From the NCBI GenBank assembly GCA_035651455.1, contig DASRFR010000033.1, positions 41,318 to 105,317 on the forward strand: 64,000 nt of DNA, in the 5' to 3' direction. This document shows, one piece after another, positions 8,906 to 17,066 of this stretch. Made by a program: the position numbers and the translations under genes. Source of the stretch: DASRFR01 sp035651455 (GTDB lineage Bacteria > Acidobacteriota > Terriglobia > Terriglobales > Acidobacteriaceae). The notes beneath the pieces were generated by a model. It was given only the letters and a program-made list of their open reading frames with translations, searched no databases and had not been told where the DNA came from. The first letter of the stretch is position 1, and each line of letters starts with the position of its first letter.

Positions 8906-9734
8906 TTCGATGGTTCTTCCCAAGATTTCCCGCGGCTCTGGTCACCCTGCCCGCCAGGTCATCGTCACTACGAGTTGGGACGACGAGCACTCCAGCAATC
9001 TGAAGCTTGCTGATCTTCTGCGCGCCACCCGACTGCGCGCTACCTTTTACATCCCGACTGGCAGTTTGGGCATTGGAGAGGCACTGACGACAGGGGATTT
9101 GTGCGATCTCGCCGCTGCCGGGTTTGAGATCGGAGCTCACACGGTGACCCATCCGGTGCTGACGGACGTTCATGGCGAACGGTTGCGGTCGGAAGTAACC
9201 GATTGCAAGCTGCGTCTGGAAGAAATAATCGGACGGGAAGTGGCCAGCTTCTGCTACCCGAAAGGCCGCTACAATGCTGAAGTTATGCAGGCTCTGAGCG
9301 AAGCCGGCTATCGCGGTGCGCGGACGGTCCGCATGCTGTTCTGCGGTATGCCGCAGCGCCCGTTTGAGATTCCCACCACGCTGCAAACCTATCCTCATGA
9401 AGCAAGCACGTATGTGAGAAATCTGGTCAAGCGCCGGGCCTTGGCAGATCTTGCCAGATCTTCGCGAGATATTGTGCGTGCCGATGATTGGGTGGCGCTG
9501 GGAAAGGCGTTGTTCGATAAGGTGCTTAAAGCTGGCGGCACGTGGCACCTGTTCGGCCACTCCTGGGAAACTGAGCGCGAGAACCGCTGGGATGCGGTTC
9601 GGGAGTTGCTGTCGTACGTGAGCAATCGCCCTGAGGTTCAATATGTCACCAACGGCGAATTGGCCGAGTTGATTCGGTCGGGTTACCGTCTGAGAGACGA
9701 AGCCACAGCTGCGGCGCAGACGCTGGCTCATTAG
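8886..9734 (+). CDS. NodB-type polysaccharide deacetylase family protein
   Basis: A 282-aa carbohydrate esterase 4 (NodB homology) domain. It has the metal/catalytic Asp pair in TTSWDDEHS (about residues 28-36), the metal-binding histidines in GAHTVTHP, the conserved FCYPKGRYN stretch and the C-terminal HLFGHSWE histidine motif. No signal peptide is evident, so it looks cytoplasmic. ATG at 8886 overlaps the flippase gene by 20 bases; ATG at 8910 is an alternative start with no overlap, and neither has a strong ribosome binding site. It lies between the flippase and the C-A-PCP-TE gene, with only two bases before the latter, so it is part of the NRPS operon. It may remove an N-acyl group from a sugar or from a peptide intermediate. 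Family is confident; the role in the pathway is open. Confidence 0.88.
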   Translation: MRSPPTDSMVLPKISRGSGHPARQVIVTTSWDDEHSSNLKLADLLRATRLRATFYIPTGSLGIGEALTTGDLCDLAAAGFEIGAHTVTHPVLTDVHGERLRSEVTDCKLRLEEIIGREVASFCYPKGRYNAEVMQALSEAGYRGARTVRMLFCGMPQRPFEIPTTLQTYPHEASTYVRNLVKRRALADLARSSRDIVRADDWVALGKALFDKVLKAGGTWHLFGHSWETERENRWDAVRELLSYVSNRPEVQYVTNGELAELIRSGYRLRDEATAAAQTLAH

Positions 9735-9736
9735 CG

Positions 9737-12700
9737 ATGTCGGAAACGAATACAAGTTCGGAGCAGGATCGCAAGCGGCTGGAGCAATATCTCCAGAGCC
9801 GCAGTGCGAAGCCGAATATCGATTCTCCGGAAATTGCCCGCCGTGCTCCGGACAGCGTTGTTCCTCTAACGTTTGCCCAACAGCAGGTCTGGTTACACGC
9901 GCAGCTTGCGCCCAAGTCTCCGCTCTATAACGAGCCGTTTACGATTTACCGGCGCGGACCGCTCGAGCATGCAGTACTGGAACGCAGCTTCAGCGAAATC
10001 ATCCGCCGGCATGAAGCTTGGCGCACCAATTTTCCGTTTGTGGATGGCCAGCCCGTGCAGAAGGTGCAGCCTCCCTCCGAAATCCGGCTACCCTCGTTCG
10101 ACCTTCGCCATCTCCCGCACGATCAGCGAGAGAAAGAAGCATTGCGGCTTGCCGAGGAAGATGCACGGGTGCCGTTCGATTTAGCCCGCGGGACACTCTG
10201 GCGCGCTCGCGTGGTTTGCCTGGATGACGAGGATTATCGGCTGTTTATCACGGCTCACCACATGATCTTCGATGGGGTAACGGGCTACGGTGTTCTGCTG
10301 CCGGAGTTATCGGCGATTTACGATGCGTTTGCTTCCGGCCGGCCCTCGCCACTGCCCGCGATTCCATTTCAATACGGCGACTATGCCGTGTGGCAGCGGC
10401 AAGCATTCCGTGAGCAGAAGCAGAAGCTGCACATGGATTTCTGGCGGCAACAGTTGCGCGGCCGGTTGCCCGTTCTGCAGTTGCCGACGGACCGAGCGCG
10501 TCCCGCGACGCAGAGCTTTCGCGGGGCGACGCTTCCATTCTCGTTGCCCGCGTCCGTCACCGCGGGATTGAAAGAATTAAGCCGGCGGGAGAACGCAACT
10601 TTTTTCACGATACTATTGGCGGCTTTCAATACCTTGCTTCACCGCTATTGCGCGCAGGAAGACATTCTTATCGGAAGTATTAGCGCCGGACGCCAGCAGC
10701 CGCGCACGGAAAGATTGCTGGGATTTTTCCTGAACACAATCGCGCTGCGCACCGATCTTTCGGGCGATCCCAGCTTCCGCGAGTTGTTGTCGCGCACCCG
10801 AAGCGTAGTGCTCGACGCGTTGTCGCACGATCAGGTTCCGCTTGATCAAGTGGTGCGCGAAGTCCAGCCGGAGCGCGATTTCAGCCGCAACCCGCTCTTC
10901 CAGGTGCTTCTTTCTCTTGAACCCTCGATGGAAAGCGTCGAAGGCTGGGATTTGAAGCCGATTGAGGTTGAGACCGGTACCGCGAAATTTGATCTCTGCC
11001 TGGTGCTGGACGATCGCACCGATGGCCTGCTGGGCCGCATGATCTACAGTACCGACCTGTTCGATGCCGCCACTATCGAACGAATGGTTGGACACTGGCG
11101 CGTGCTGCTCGAAGGCATCCTGGAGAATCCGGAGCGGCGCGTCAGTGAGTTGCCGATCCTCACCTCTGAAGAGCGAGATCTCCAGTTGCTGCGATGGAAT
11201 GACACCGCCCGGTCGTACCCGGCCACCCTGGCTCACGAGCAGTTCGCAGCGCAGGCAAAGAAAAGCCCTAACGGCATCGCCGTGAAGTGCGGAGAGCAGC
11301 AGCTGACGTATGCCGAACTGGAGGGACGGGCGAATCAATTGGGGAGGCATTTGCGGGTCCTCGGTGTAGGGCCTGAGGTTCGCGTGGCCATTTGCATGGA
11401 ACGCTCAGTCGAGATGATCGTCGGCATGCTTGCCGTGCTTAAGGCGGGTGGCGCTTACGTTCCGCTCGATCCGGCTTATCCCAGAGAACGTCTCGAATAC
11501 ATGATGGCGGACTGCGATGCGAGGGTAGTGCTGACACAATCGCGATTGTCAGCCGCGCTACCGGTCGCTTCCCGACCGGTGATCTTTCTCGATTCCGACT
11601 GGAGTGCCGATGAGCAGAGTTCTGAACTCGAGCCTGTTGCCACGGCAGAGGACCTGGCGTATGTGATCTACACCTCTGGTTCCACGGGAGGGCCCAAAGG
11701 CGTCGAGGTCACACATCGAAACCTGGCGCAATCCAATCACGCTCGACTCGATTATTATCGCGTGCCGCTTAGCGCGTATCTGCTACTCTCGTCGTTTGCT
11801 TTCGACAGCTCAGTTGCTGTTATCTTTCACGCGTTGACCACCGGCGCGACTCTGGTCCTGCCTTCACTGGAGTTCAACTATCAATCGACCCAGATAGCGG
11901 ATATCGTCAAACGCAACCAGGTCTCACACCTGCTGCTGATTCCGGCACTCTATGCCGAATTGTTAGAGAATGCGGCGGCCGCCGATCTCGATTCCTTGCG
12001 TACCGTGATCGTGGCTGGTGAAACGTGTTCCCGGCAGCTGGTGGAAACTCATTATGCGCTGCTCGGCAACACGTCACTTTACAACGAGTACGGGCCGTCA
12101 GAGGCAACAGTCTGGGCCAGCGTGTTCGCCTGCGAACCGAATAGTGGAGCGACATCGGTTCCCATCGGACGCCCGATTCCCAACGCCCGCTTGTATGTCC
12201 TTGATCGTAACCGGCAACCCGTTCCCATTGGTGTAGCAGGAGAGCTGTACATAGGGGGGGCAGGGGTTGCGCGCGGATATCTGGAGCGGCCCCAAGTGAG
12301 CGCGGAAAGGTTCATGCCCGATCCGTTCGTCGAGGACGCCGCGGCCCGCATGTATCGCACCGGGGACTTGGCGCGATATCTGTCGGACGGGAATCTGGAA
12401 TTTCTCGGACGCATCGATCAGCAGGTCAAGATTCGCGGCTTGCGGATCGAACTGGGAGAGATTGAAGCGAACCTCGCCGAGCACCCGGACGTGCGCGAAG
12501 CCGCAATCATTTCCGACCTGGACAATTCAGATATGCGGTTGATTGCGTACGTCATCGCGCGGCAGGAATATGCGACGTCGGCTGCGGAATTGCGTTCGTT
12601 CCTGAAAGCACGTCTGCCCGGATACATGGTTCCGTCCACCTTTTTATTCGTATCCTCACTGCTTCGCACGCCGAATGGAAAACTCGACCGTGAAGCTTTG

Positions 12701-13819
12701 CCCATTCCGATCGCGGAAGAAAATGAGCGCGCCGCACCGGTAGCGCCTCGGGATGAGGCCGAGCAAAAACTTGCTGGGATCTGGCGAGAGGTTTTCGAAA
12801 AAGACATTCCTAGTGTTACGCAAGACTTTTTCGAACTCGGAGGACACTCGCTGCTCGCCGCGAACCTGCTCGATCGCATCGAGAAAGAATTTGGCCAGCC
12901 TTTATCACTGGCGTTTGTGTTCGAGGCACCTACGATCGAATTGATGGCGGAGGTTCTGCGCAGACCTCAGGAAGCTTTGCGCTCGCGTGCAATTATCCCT
13001 ATTCAGGCGAAAGGATCACGTGTGCCGCTGTTCTGGATTCGCGGTGGACCGCGTTTCCGATTGCTTGCTCAGCGCCTGGGTCCCGACCAGCCGTTCCTTG
13101 GTTTGGATTTGCCTTTCTGGGAGGCGACAAAGCTGCGTGCGCCTTATCGGCTCGAAGACATTGCCGCGTACCTAGTGCGAGCCATGCGCGAAGTGCAACC
13201 CCACGGACCGTATGCCATTGCGGGCCTGTGCGTCAATGCCGTGGTCGCCTACGAAGTTGCCCAGCAGTTGATGGAACAGGGTGAAGAAGTGGCTCTCCTG
13301 GCGATGCTGGACGCGCACAATCAGGCGTTCTATAAAAATCCACTCACCGATGGCCGCTACTCCGGACGCATTAAGTATCACATCACCAATCTTTTTCAGT
13401 CGGAAGGAAAGGAACGGCCGGCCTATCTTGCGGGATTGATGGATGAGGCCCGGCGCAAAATTGAGCGTACGGTATGGCAGCTTTCATCGGACAGCGGAAA
13501 GAATGCCAATGGCAAGCCTCACAACACGGATTTCGTGGTCCATCCGGCTTTTCACCGCTATGAACCGCGGCCTTACGCGGGAAAGATCGTGCTGCTGCAG
13601 TCCAGCGACTGGCCGACGGGCCCTTATTTCGACTTTCAACTCGGCTGGCGCGACCTGGTGAGGGGAATCGAATTTTACCGCATACCGGGTAACCACCCTG
13701 GGATGTTCATTGAGCCGAACGTGAACCGCGTCGCGGAGATTCTGTCGCAGCACCTTTGCCAAATTGGAGTCCAAAGTCCCGGAGAGGTTTGGGCGGCTAG
13801 AGAGAAAGCGGCACCTTAG
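9737..13819 (+). CDS. NRPS C-A-PCP-TE module with cysteine-type thioesterase
   Basis: A 1360-aa module. The condensation domain (about 45-470) has an intact HHMIFDG motif near residue 172. The adenylation domain (about 495-990) has A3 YTSGSTGGPKGV, A5 NEYGPSE, A7 YRTGDLA and A10 TPNGKLDR. The carrier serine is in ELGGHSLLAAN (about 1037). The thioesterase (about 1105-1340) has AGLCVN at the nucleophile elbow, so Cys1165 replaces the usual Ser; Asp1192 (AMLDAH) and His1320 (GNHPG) complete the triad. The pocket reads D235 S236 A239 L278 I299 A301 E322 V330 W331, which I cannot assign. It is the only visible C domain, so other carriers must donate in trans. ATG lies two bases after the deacetylase stop. 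Cys thioesterases in known NRPSs can make strained rings or macrocycles; here that is speculation. Confidence 0.96.
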   Translation: MSETNTSSEQDRKRLEQYLQSRSAKPNIDSPEIARRAPDSVVPLTFAQQQVWLHAQLAPKSPLYNEPFTIYRRGPLEHAVLERSFSEIIRRHEAWRTNFPFVDGQPVQKVQPPSEIRLPSFDLRHLPHDQREKEALRLAEEDARVPFDLARGTLWRARVVCLDDEDYRLFITAHHMIFDGVTGYGVLLPELSAIYDAFASGRPSPLPAIPFQYGDYAVWQRQAFREQKQKLHMDFWRQQLRGRLPVLQLPTDRARPATQSFRGATLPFSLPASVTAGLKELSRRENATFFTILLAAFNTLLHRYCAQEDILIGSISAGRQQPRTERLLGFFLNTIALRTDLSGDPSFRELLSRTRSVVLDALSHDQVPLDQVVREVQPERDFSRNPLFQVLLSLEPSMESVEGWDLKPIEVETGTAKFDLCLVLDDRTDGLLGRMIYSTDLFDAATIERMVGHWRVLLEGILENPERRVSELPILTSEERDLQLLRWNDTARSYPATLAHEQFAAQAKKSPNGIAVKCGEQQLTYAELEGRANQLGRHLRVLGVGPEVRVAICMERSVEMIVGMLAVLKAGGAYVPLDPAYPRERLEYMMADCDARVVLTQSRLSAALPVASRPVIFLDSDWSADEQSSELEPVATAEDLAYVIYTSGSTGGPKGVEVTHRNLAQSNHARLDYYRVPLSAYLLLSSFAFDSSVAVIFHALTTGATLVLPSLEFNYQSTQIADIVKRNQVSHLLLIPALYAELLENAAAADLDSLRTVIVAGETCSRQLVETHYALLGNTSLYNEYGPSEATVWASVFACEPNSGATSVPIGRPIPNARLYVLDRNRQPVPIGVAGELYIGGAGVARGYLERPQVSAERFMPDPFVEDAAARMYRTGDLARYLSDGNLEFLGRIDQQVKIRGLRIELGEIEANLAEHPDVREAAIISDLDNSDMRLIAYVIARQEYATSAAELRSFLKARLPGYMVPSTFLFVSSLLRTPNGKLDREALPIPIAEENERAAPVAPRDEAEQKLAGIWREVFEKDIPSVTQDFFELGGHSLLAANLLDRIEKEFGQPLSLAFVFEAPTIELMAEVLRRPQEALRSRAIIPIQAKGSRVPLFWIRGGPRFRLLAQRLGPDQPFLGLDLPFWEATKLRAPYRLEDIAAYLVRAMREVQPHGPYAIAGLCVNAVVAYEVAQQLMEQGEEVALLAMLDAHNQAFYKNPLTDGRYSGRIKYHITNLFQSEGKERPAYLAGLMDEARRKIERTVWQLSSDSGKNANGKPHNTDFVVHPAFHRYEPRPYAGKIVLLQSSDWPTGPYFDFQLGWRDLVRGIEFYRIPGNHPGMFIEPNVNRVAEILSQHLCQIGVQSPGEVWAAREKAAP

Positions 13820-13845
13820 ATATACTCCCTTCATATCCCCCCCAA

Positions 13846-13860
13846 CCGGAGATCCTCCGG
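13846..13860 (+). other. Small perfect hairpin after the NRPS cluster
   Basis: CCGGAG, ATC, CTCCGG forms a 6-bp stem with a 3-nt loop 27 bases after the C-A-PCP-TE stop. No T tract follows, so it is at best a weak or Rho-assisted end point of the NRPS operon, or a small RNA-stabilising element. Confidence 0.3.
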
Positions 13861-13973
13861 ACAGGTTCATCAGGAGAGAAATTTAGAAATACAGTGGGCA
13901 GCGTGCGGTTCCCCGCCATCCCGCCTACCCGTATTGCTCGGCTTGCGTATCTCACATTCTGTTGGAGGCGTTC

Positions 13974-16829
13974 GTGATCTTCACCTCGACGACCGGTAGT
14001 TCGGCCCGCAGACACGTCAGCAAGCACCTCAGCAGGTTGACGGTGGGGCTCGGAATGGCTGCAATCGTTGCGCTGTCTGCCTTTGCTGCGCAGTCGCCAA
14101 ACATAATCAATACCTACGTAGGAGGCGCCACGCCGCCGACCGCGCCGCTGAGCGCTGATCTACCCGGACCGACCGCAGCGGTAAAGGATGCTGCCGGTAA
14201 TACCTATATCGCGGCTCCCACGTCGTCGTACATCTTTAAACTGAGTTCTGACGGCAGCACGCTGAGTGTATACACGGGCCAGGGGTACGGCGGGTACGGT
14301 GGCGATGGCGGACCGGCGGCGGCAGCAGTGGTTTCGAATCCCAATGCCATTGTCTTTGACAGCAAAGGAAACCTGTTTTTCGCCGATTACGGAAACTCGC
14401 GCATTCGGCGGGTGGATGCGACCACGGGTTCGATCACCACTTACGCGGGCAGCGGCCAAAAATGCGCGCACTCTACCAACGTGTGCGGAGATGGCGGCCC
14501 CGCCACCCAAGCTTCACTGAATCTTCCCGAGGCGCTGGCGCTTGATAGCGCGGGTAACCTGTACATAGCCGACGCGAACGATAACCGTATTCGCAAGGTC
14601 GATGCCACGACGCAAAACATTTCGACAGTAGCTGGATCCGGTAACGTCTGCGCAAATCCCACGACGGCCTGCGGCGACGGCGGTGCTGCTACGGCAGCCA
14701 ACCTGGATTTTCCAGAAGGCCTGGCAGTCGACTCCTCGAATAACATTTACATCGCGGATACGTACGATCACCGGATCCGCATCGTCTCGGCAGCCACGGG
14801 AATAATAAGTGCTTTTGCTGGAAACGGCGGCGCTTGCCTCGATCCGACGCGGGCTTGCGGCGATGGGCAGTTAGCCGTAAATGCGAATCTTCGGCGACCG
14901 CAGGGTGTTTGGGTCGACAGCTCCAACAATGTTTACATTGCCGACACTCAGGATCACCGCTTGCGGTTCGTCAATGCGTCTACGCAGATCATCAACACCA
15001 TGGCTGGCACCGGTCACCAGGGTTTCGCGGGTGATGGCCAGCAGGCTACCGCGGCACAGCTCAATGTTCCGGTGGGCGTTTTCGTGGATGGTTCCGGGAC
15101 CGTCACCATCGCCGACACAGGGAACCAGCGCATTCGACAGATCAACGCTTCCACGGGCGTCATCTCTACCATTGCAGGTGGCGGCAACGGGGGAGATGGT
15201 GGCCCGGCCCTTAGCGCGACCTTGGCCGGACCTTACGGGGTTGCCGAAGATGCCTCGGGAAACATCTACGTCGTAGATCAATTCAATAATCGCGTTCGTA
15301 AAGTTACCAGCCCGTTGAGCAATGGCACCATCACCACCATCGCGGGCACCGGCATTATAGGATTCAGTGGCGACGGCGGCTCCGCGCTCAACGCGACTTT
15401 CAACCAGCCGACTACGGTTGCAATTGACGGGGCGGGTAACCTCTACATCGCCGATGTCAATAATTTTGTCATCCGGAAAATCGACACTGCCGGAAACATA
15501 AGCACCGTGGCTGGAACGCCCGGCCAGACCTGCTTCCCGAGTACGGCGAAGTGTGGAGACGGCGGACCCGCTACCAGCGCGTTGTTTGCTTATCCGATCA
15601 GCGCAACCGTTGACAGTGCCGGCAACCTTTACATCGCGGACTATTATGGCTACCGCGTCCGCAAGGTTACTGCGTCAACCGGGATCATCAGCACCGTCGC
15701 CGGAACTGGTCAAAGCGGTTACAAAGGTGATGGCGGTCCGGCCACCTCGGCTTTGCTGAATCACCCCTCGTCGCTTGCTCTCGACAACGCCGGCAACCTT
15801 TACATCTCCGATCAGTACAACATGCATATCCGCAAGGTGAATAGTTCCGGAACCATCAGCAATTACGCGCTCACCGGGAAGGCGGCTCTCACCGGCGATG
15901 GAGGGCCTGCTACGAGCGGCAGCATGTGGAACCCGCTGGCCCTGGCAATAGATCCTTCGAACAACGTGTTCGTCAGTGGCGGCAATGACAATACGGTGCA
16001 AATCATTTCCGCTGCCACCGGTATCTGGGGCACAGTTGCCGGAAACAAGACCATGGCTTCGGTCGGCGGCTTCAGCGGTGACGGCGGTCCGGCACAACAG
16101 GCGCGACTGGCGAACGCCGGCGCGAGCGTTGATGGACAAGGCAATCTCTATATTGCGGATGCCGGCAACAACCGCGTCCGTTATGTCCAACTAGCGCCCG
16201 CGCTGTCGGTTCCCGCTGCGCCTCTTAACTTCGGCAGCTGGCCGTTGAATACCAAGAGCACGGCCAAGGTCGACGCGATCACCAGTTCCGGCGGTCTCGA
16301 TCTGAACCTCAGTTCTATTACTTTCACGGGCACGAATGCCGGCGACTTCTCGCAGACCAACACTTGCCCGGGCATTCCCGGACTACTCGGTCCGAACGTC
16401 ACTTGCAATGTCAGCGTGTTCTTTACGCCGAGCGGTTACGGCAAACGCACGGCTACGCTTACCTTCACTGACAACGCCGGCAACAGCCCGCAAACCGTTT
16501 CACTGAGTGGTTCCGGGCCGGACTTCTCGATCTCGGCCAATCCGACCAGCCTGACCATCACGCACGGGAACGCGGGGAGTTCGACGTTGACGCTTACTCC
16601 GTCCGGTCAATTTAACCAGACGATCAGCTTGACGTTTACGGGTTGCCCGAGCAATGCAACCTGCAGCATCACGCCCAATTCGGTGACGTTGGATGGGATC
16701 CACGCCGCCACCGCGATTCTCAACGTCCAGACGGCGTCGAACACACCGGCTGGCAATTACAAGGTGACAGCGACTGGAACCTTCAGTCCCCTGCGGCATC
16801 CGGCGGCGGTGAATGTGACGGTGCAATAG
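13974..16829 (+). CDS. Secreted NHL-repeat protein with C-terminal Ig-like domains
   Basis: About 951 aa. A long signal peptide (hydrophobic core near GLGMAAIVALSAFAA) is followed by some 11 NHL-type repeats (about residues 110-740). These should form one or two beta-propellers. Then come a choice-of-anchor-D/ASH-like domain (LNFGSWPLNTKSTAKVDAI and following) and a C-terminal Ig-like domain (FSISANPTSLTI and following). The GTG at 13974 is preferred because GGAGG at 13964-13968 sits five bases upstream; the in-frame TTG at 13962 lacks a site. No catalytic residues are seen, so a binding or adhesive surface role is likely. Proteins of this build are abundant in Acidobacteriota. It is not obviously linked to the NRPS genes upstream. 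Confidence 0.9.
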   Translation: MIFTSTTGSSARRHVSKHLSRLTVGLGMAAIVALSAFAAQSPNIINTYVGGATPPTAPLSADLPGPTAAVKDAAGNTYIAAPTSSYIFKLSSDGSTLSVYTGQGYGGYGGDGGPAAAAVVSNPNAIVFDSKGNLFFADYGNSRIRRVDATTGSITTYAGSGQKCAHSTNVCGDGGPATQASLNLPEALALDSAGNLYIADANDNRIRKVDATTQNISTVAGSGNVCANPTTACGDGGAATAANLDFPEGLAVDSSNNIYIADTYDHRIRIVSAATGIISAFAGNGGACLDPTRACGDGQLAVNANLRRPQGVWVDSSNNVYIADTQDHRLRFVNASTQIINTMAGTGHQGFAGDGQQATAAQLNVPVGVFVDGSGTVTIADTGNQRIRQINASTGVISTIAGGGNGGDGGPALSATLAGPYGVAEDASGNIYVVDQFNNRVRKVTSPLSNGTITTIAGTGIIGFSGDGGSALNATFNQPTTVAIDGAGNLYIADVNNFVIRKIDTAGNISTVAGTPGQTCFPSTAKCGDGGPATSALFAYPISATVDSAGNLYIADYYGYRVRKVTASTGIISTVAGTGQSGYKGDGGPATSALLNHPSSLALDNAGNLYISDQYNMHIRKVNSSGTISNYALTGKAALTGDGGPATSGSMWNPLALAIDPSNNVFVSGGNDNTVQIISAATGIWGTVAGNKTMASVGGFSGDGGPAQQARLANAGASVDGQGNLYIADAGNNRVRYVQLAPALSVPAAPLNFGSWPLNTKSTAKVDAITSSGGLDLNLSSITFTGTNAGDFSQTNTCPGIPGLLGPNVTCNVSVFFTPSGYGKRTATLTFTDNAGNSPQTVSLSGSGPDFSISANPTSLTITHGNAGSSTLTLTPSGQFNQTISLTFTGCPSNATCSITPNSVTLDGIHAATAILNVQTASNTPAGNYKVTATGTFSPLRHPAAVNVTVQ
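14301..16190 (+). repeat. Tandem NHL-repeat coding array (about 11 units)
   Basis: Imperfect coding repeats of about 55 to 60 codons. Each carries a GDGGPAT-like turn, a leucine or phenylalanine plus proline, then GNLYIADxxNxRIRKV and a TGxIxTxAGxG strand. Units differ in length because some contain an extra Cys-bounded insertion such as CAHSTNVCGDGG. Cysteine pairs recur in at least four units and may form disulfides. The repetition is at protein level; the DNA copies have diverged, so this is not a recent duplication or a CRISPR array. Confidence 0.8.
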
Positions 16830-16839
16830 TTGGTCAGTG

Positions 16840-16863
16840 GGACGGCGTTGGCTAACGCCGTCC
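16840..16863 (+). other. Strong 10-bp stem-loop just after the NHL gene
   Basis: GGACGGCGTT, GGCT, AACGCCGTCC is a perfect 10-bp stem with a tetraloop, starting 11 bases after the NHL gene stop. It lacks a downstream T tract. It may be a terminator of the Rho-assisted kind or a 3'-end stabiliser. Confidence 0.5.
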
Positions 16864-16881
16864 GCCTCCCTCGATGGCAGT

Positions 16882-16897
16882 TTGCAAGATCTTGCAA
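16882..16897. promoter_or_regulatory. 16-bp perfect palindrome, candidate operator
   Basis: TTGCAAGATCTTGCAA is a perfect 16-bp palindrome in the 237-base gap between the NHL gene and the ASH/SGNH-like gene. It could be a dimer-binding operator for the downstream gene, whose start lies 170 bases away. No regulator is encoded nearby. Confidence 0.35.
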
Positions 16898-17066
16898 CCG
16901 GAGTCTGAGAAGAAAAGCTCCAGTCTGCGGGGCGTCTAGGCAACATGGGATGATGGTGATACACTCCGGCGGCGAGGAATGTGACTTCGCATACGAAGTA
17001 CGCTGTGATTCCCTCAACCCGAATTTCTCCCCAATGAAAGCAGCTCAATCAAATAAGAGGCCAGGT

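Noticed and set aside
8859..9755. Minus-strand open frame of 298 aa
   Set aside because: Antisense to the NodB gene, which has all its catalytic motifs.
14301..16190. Repeated segments as a possible CRISPR or DNA repeat array
   Set aside because: The repetition follows codons of NHL repeats, units are long and diverged, and there are no spacers.
16830..17066. N-terminal extension of the ASH/SGNH-like gene
   Set aside because: The extension lacks coding character, covers a strong hairpin and a palindrome, and would bury the signal peptide.
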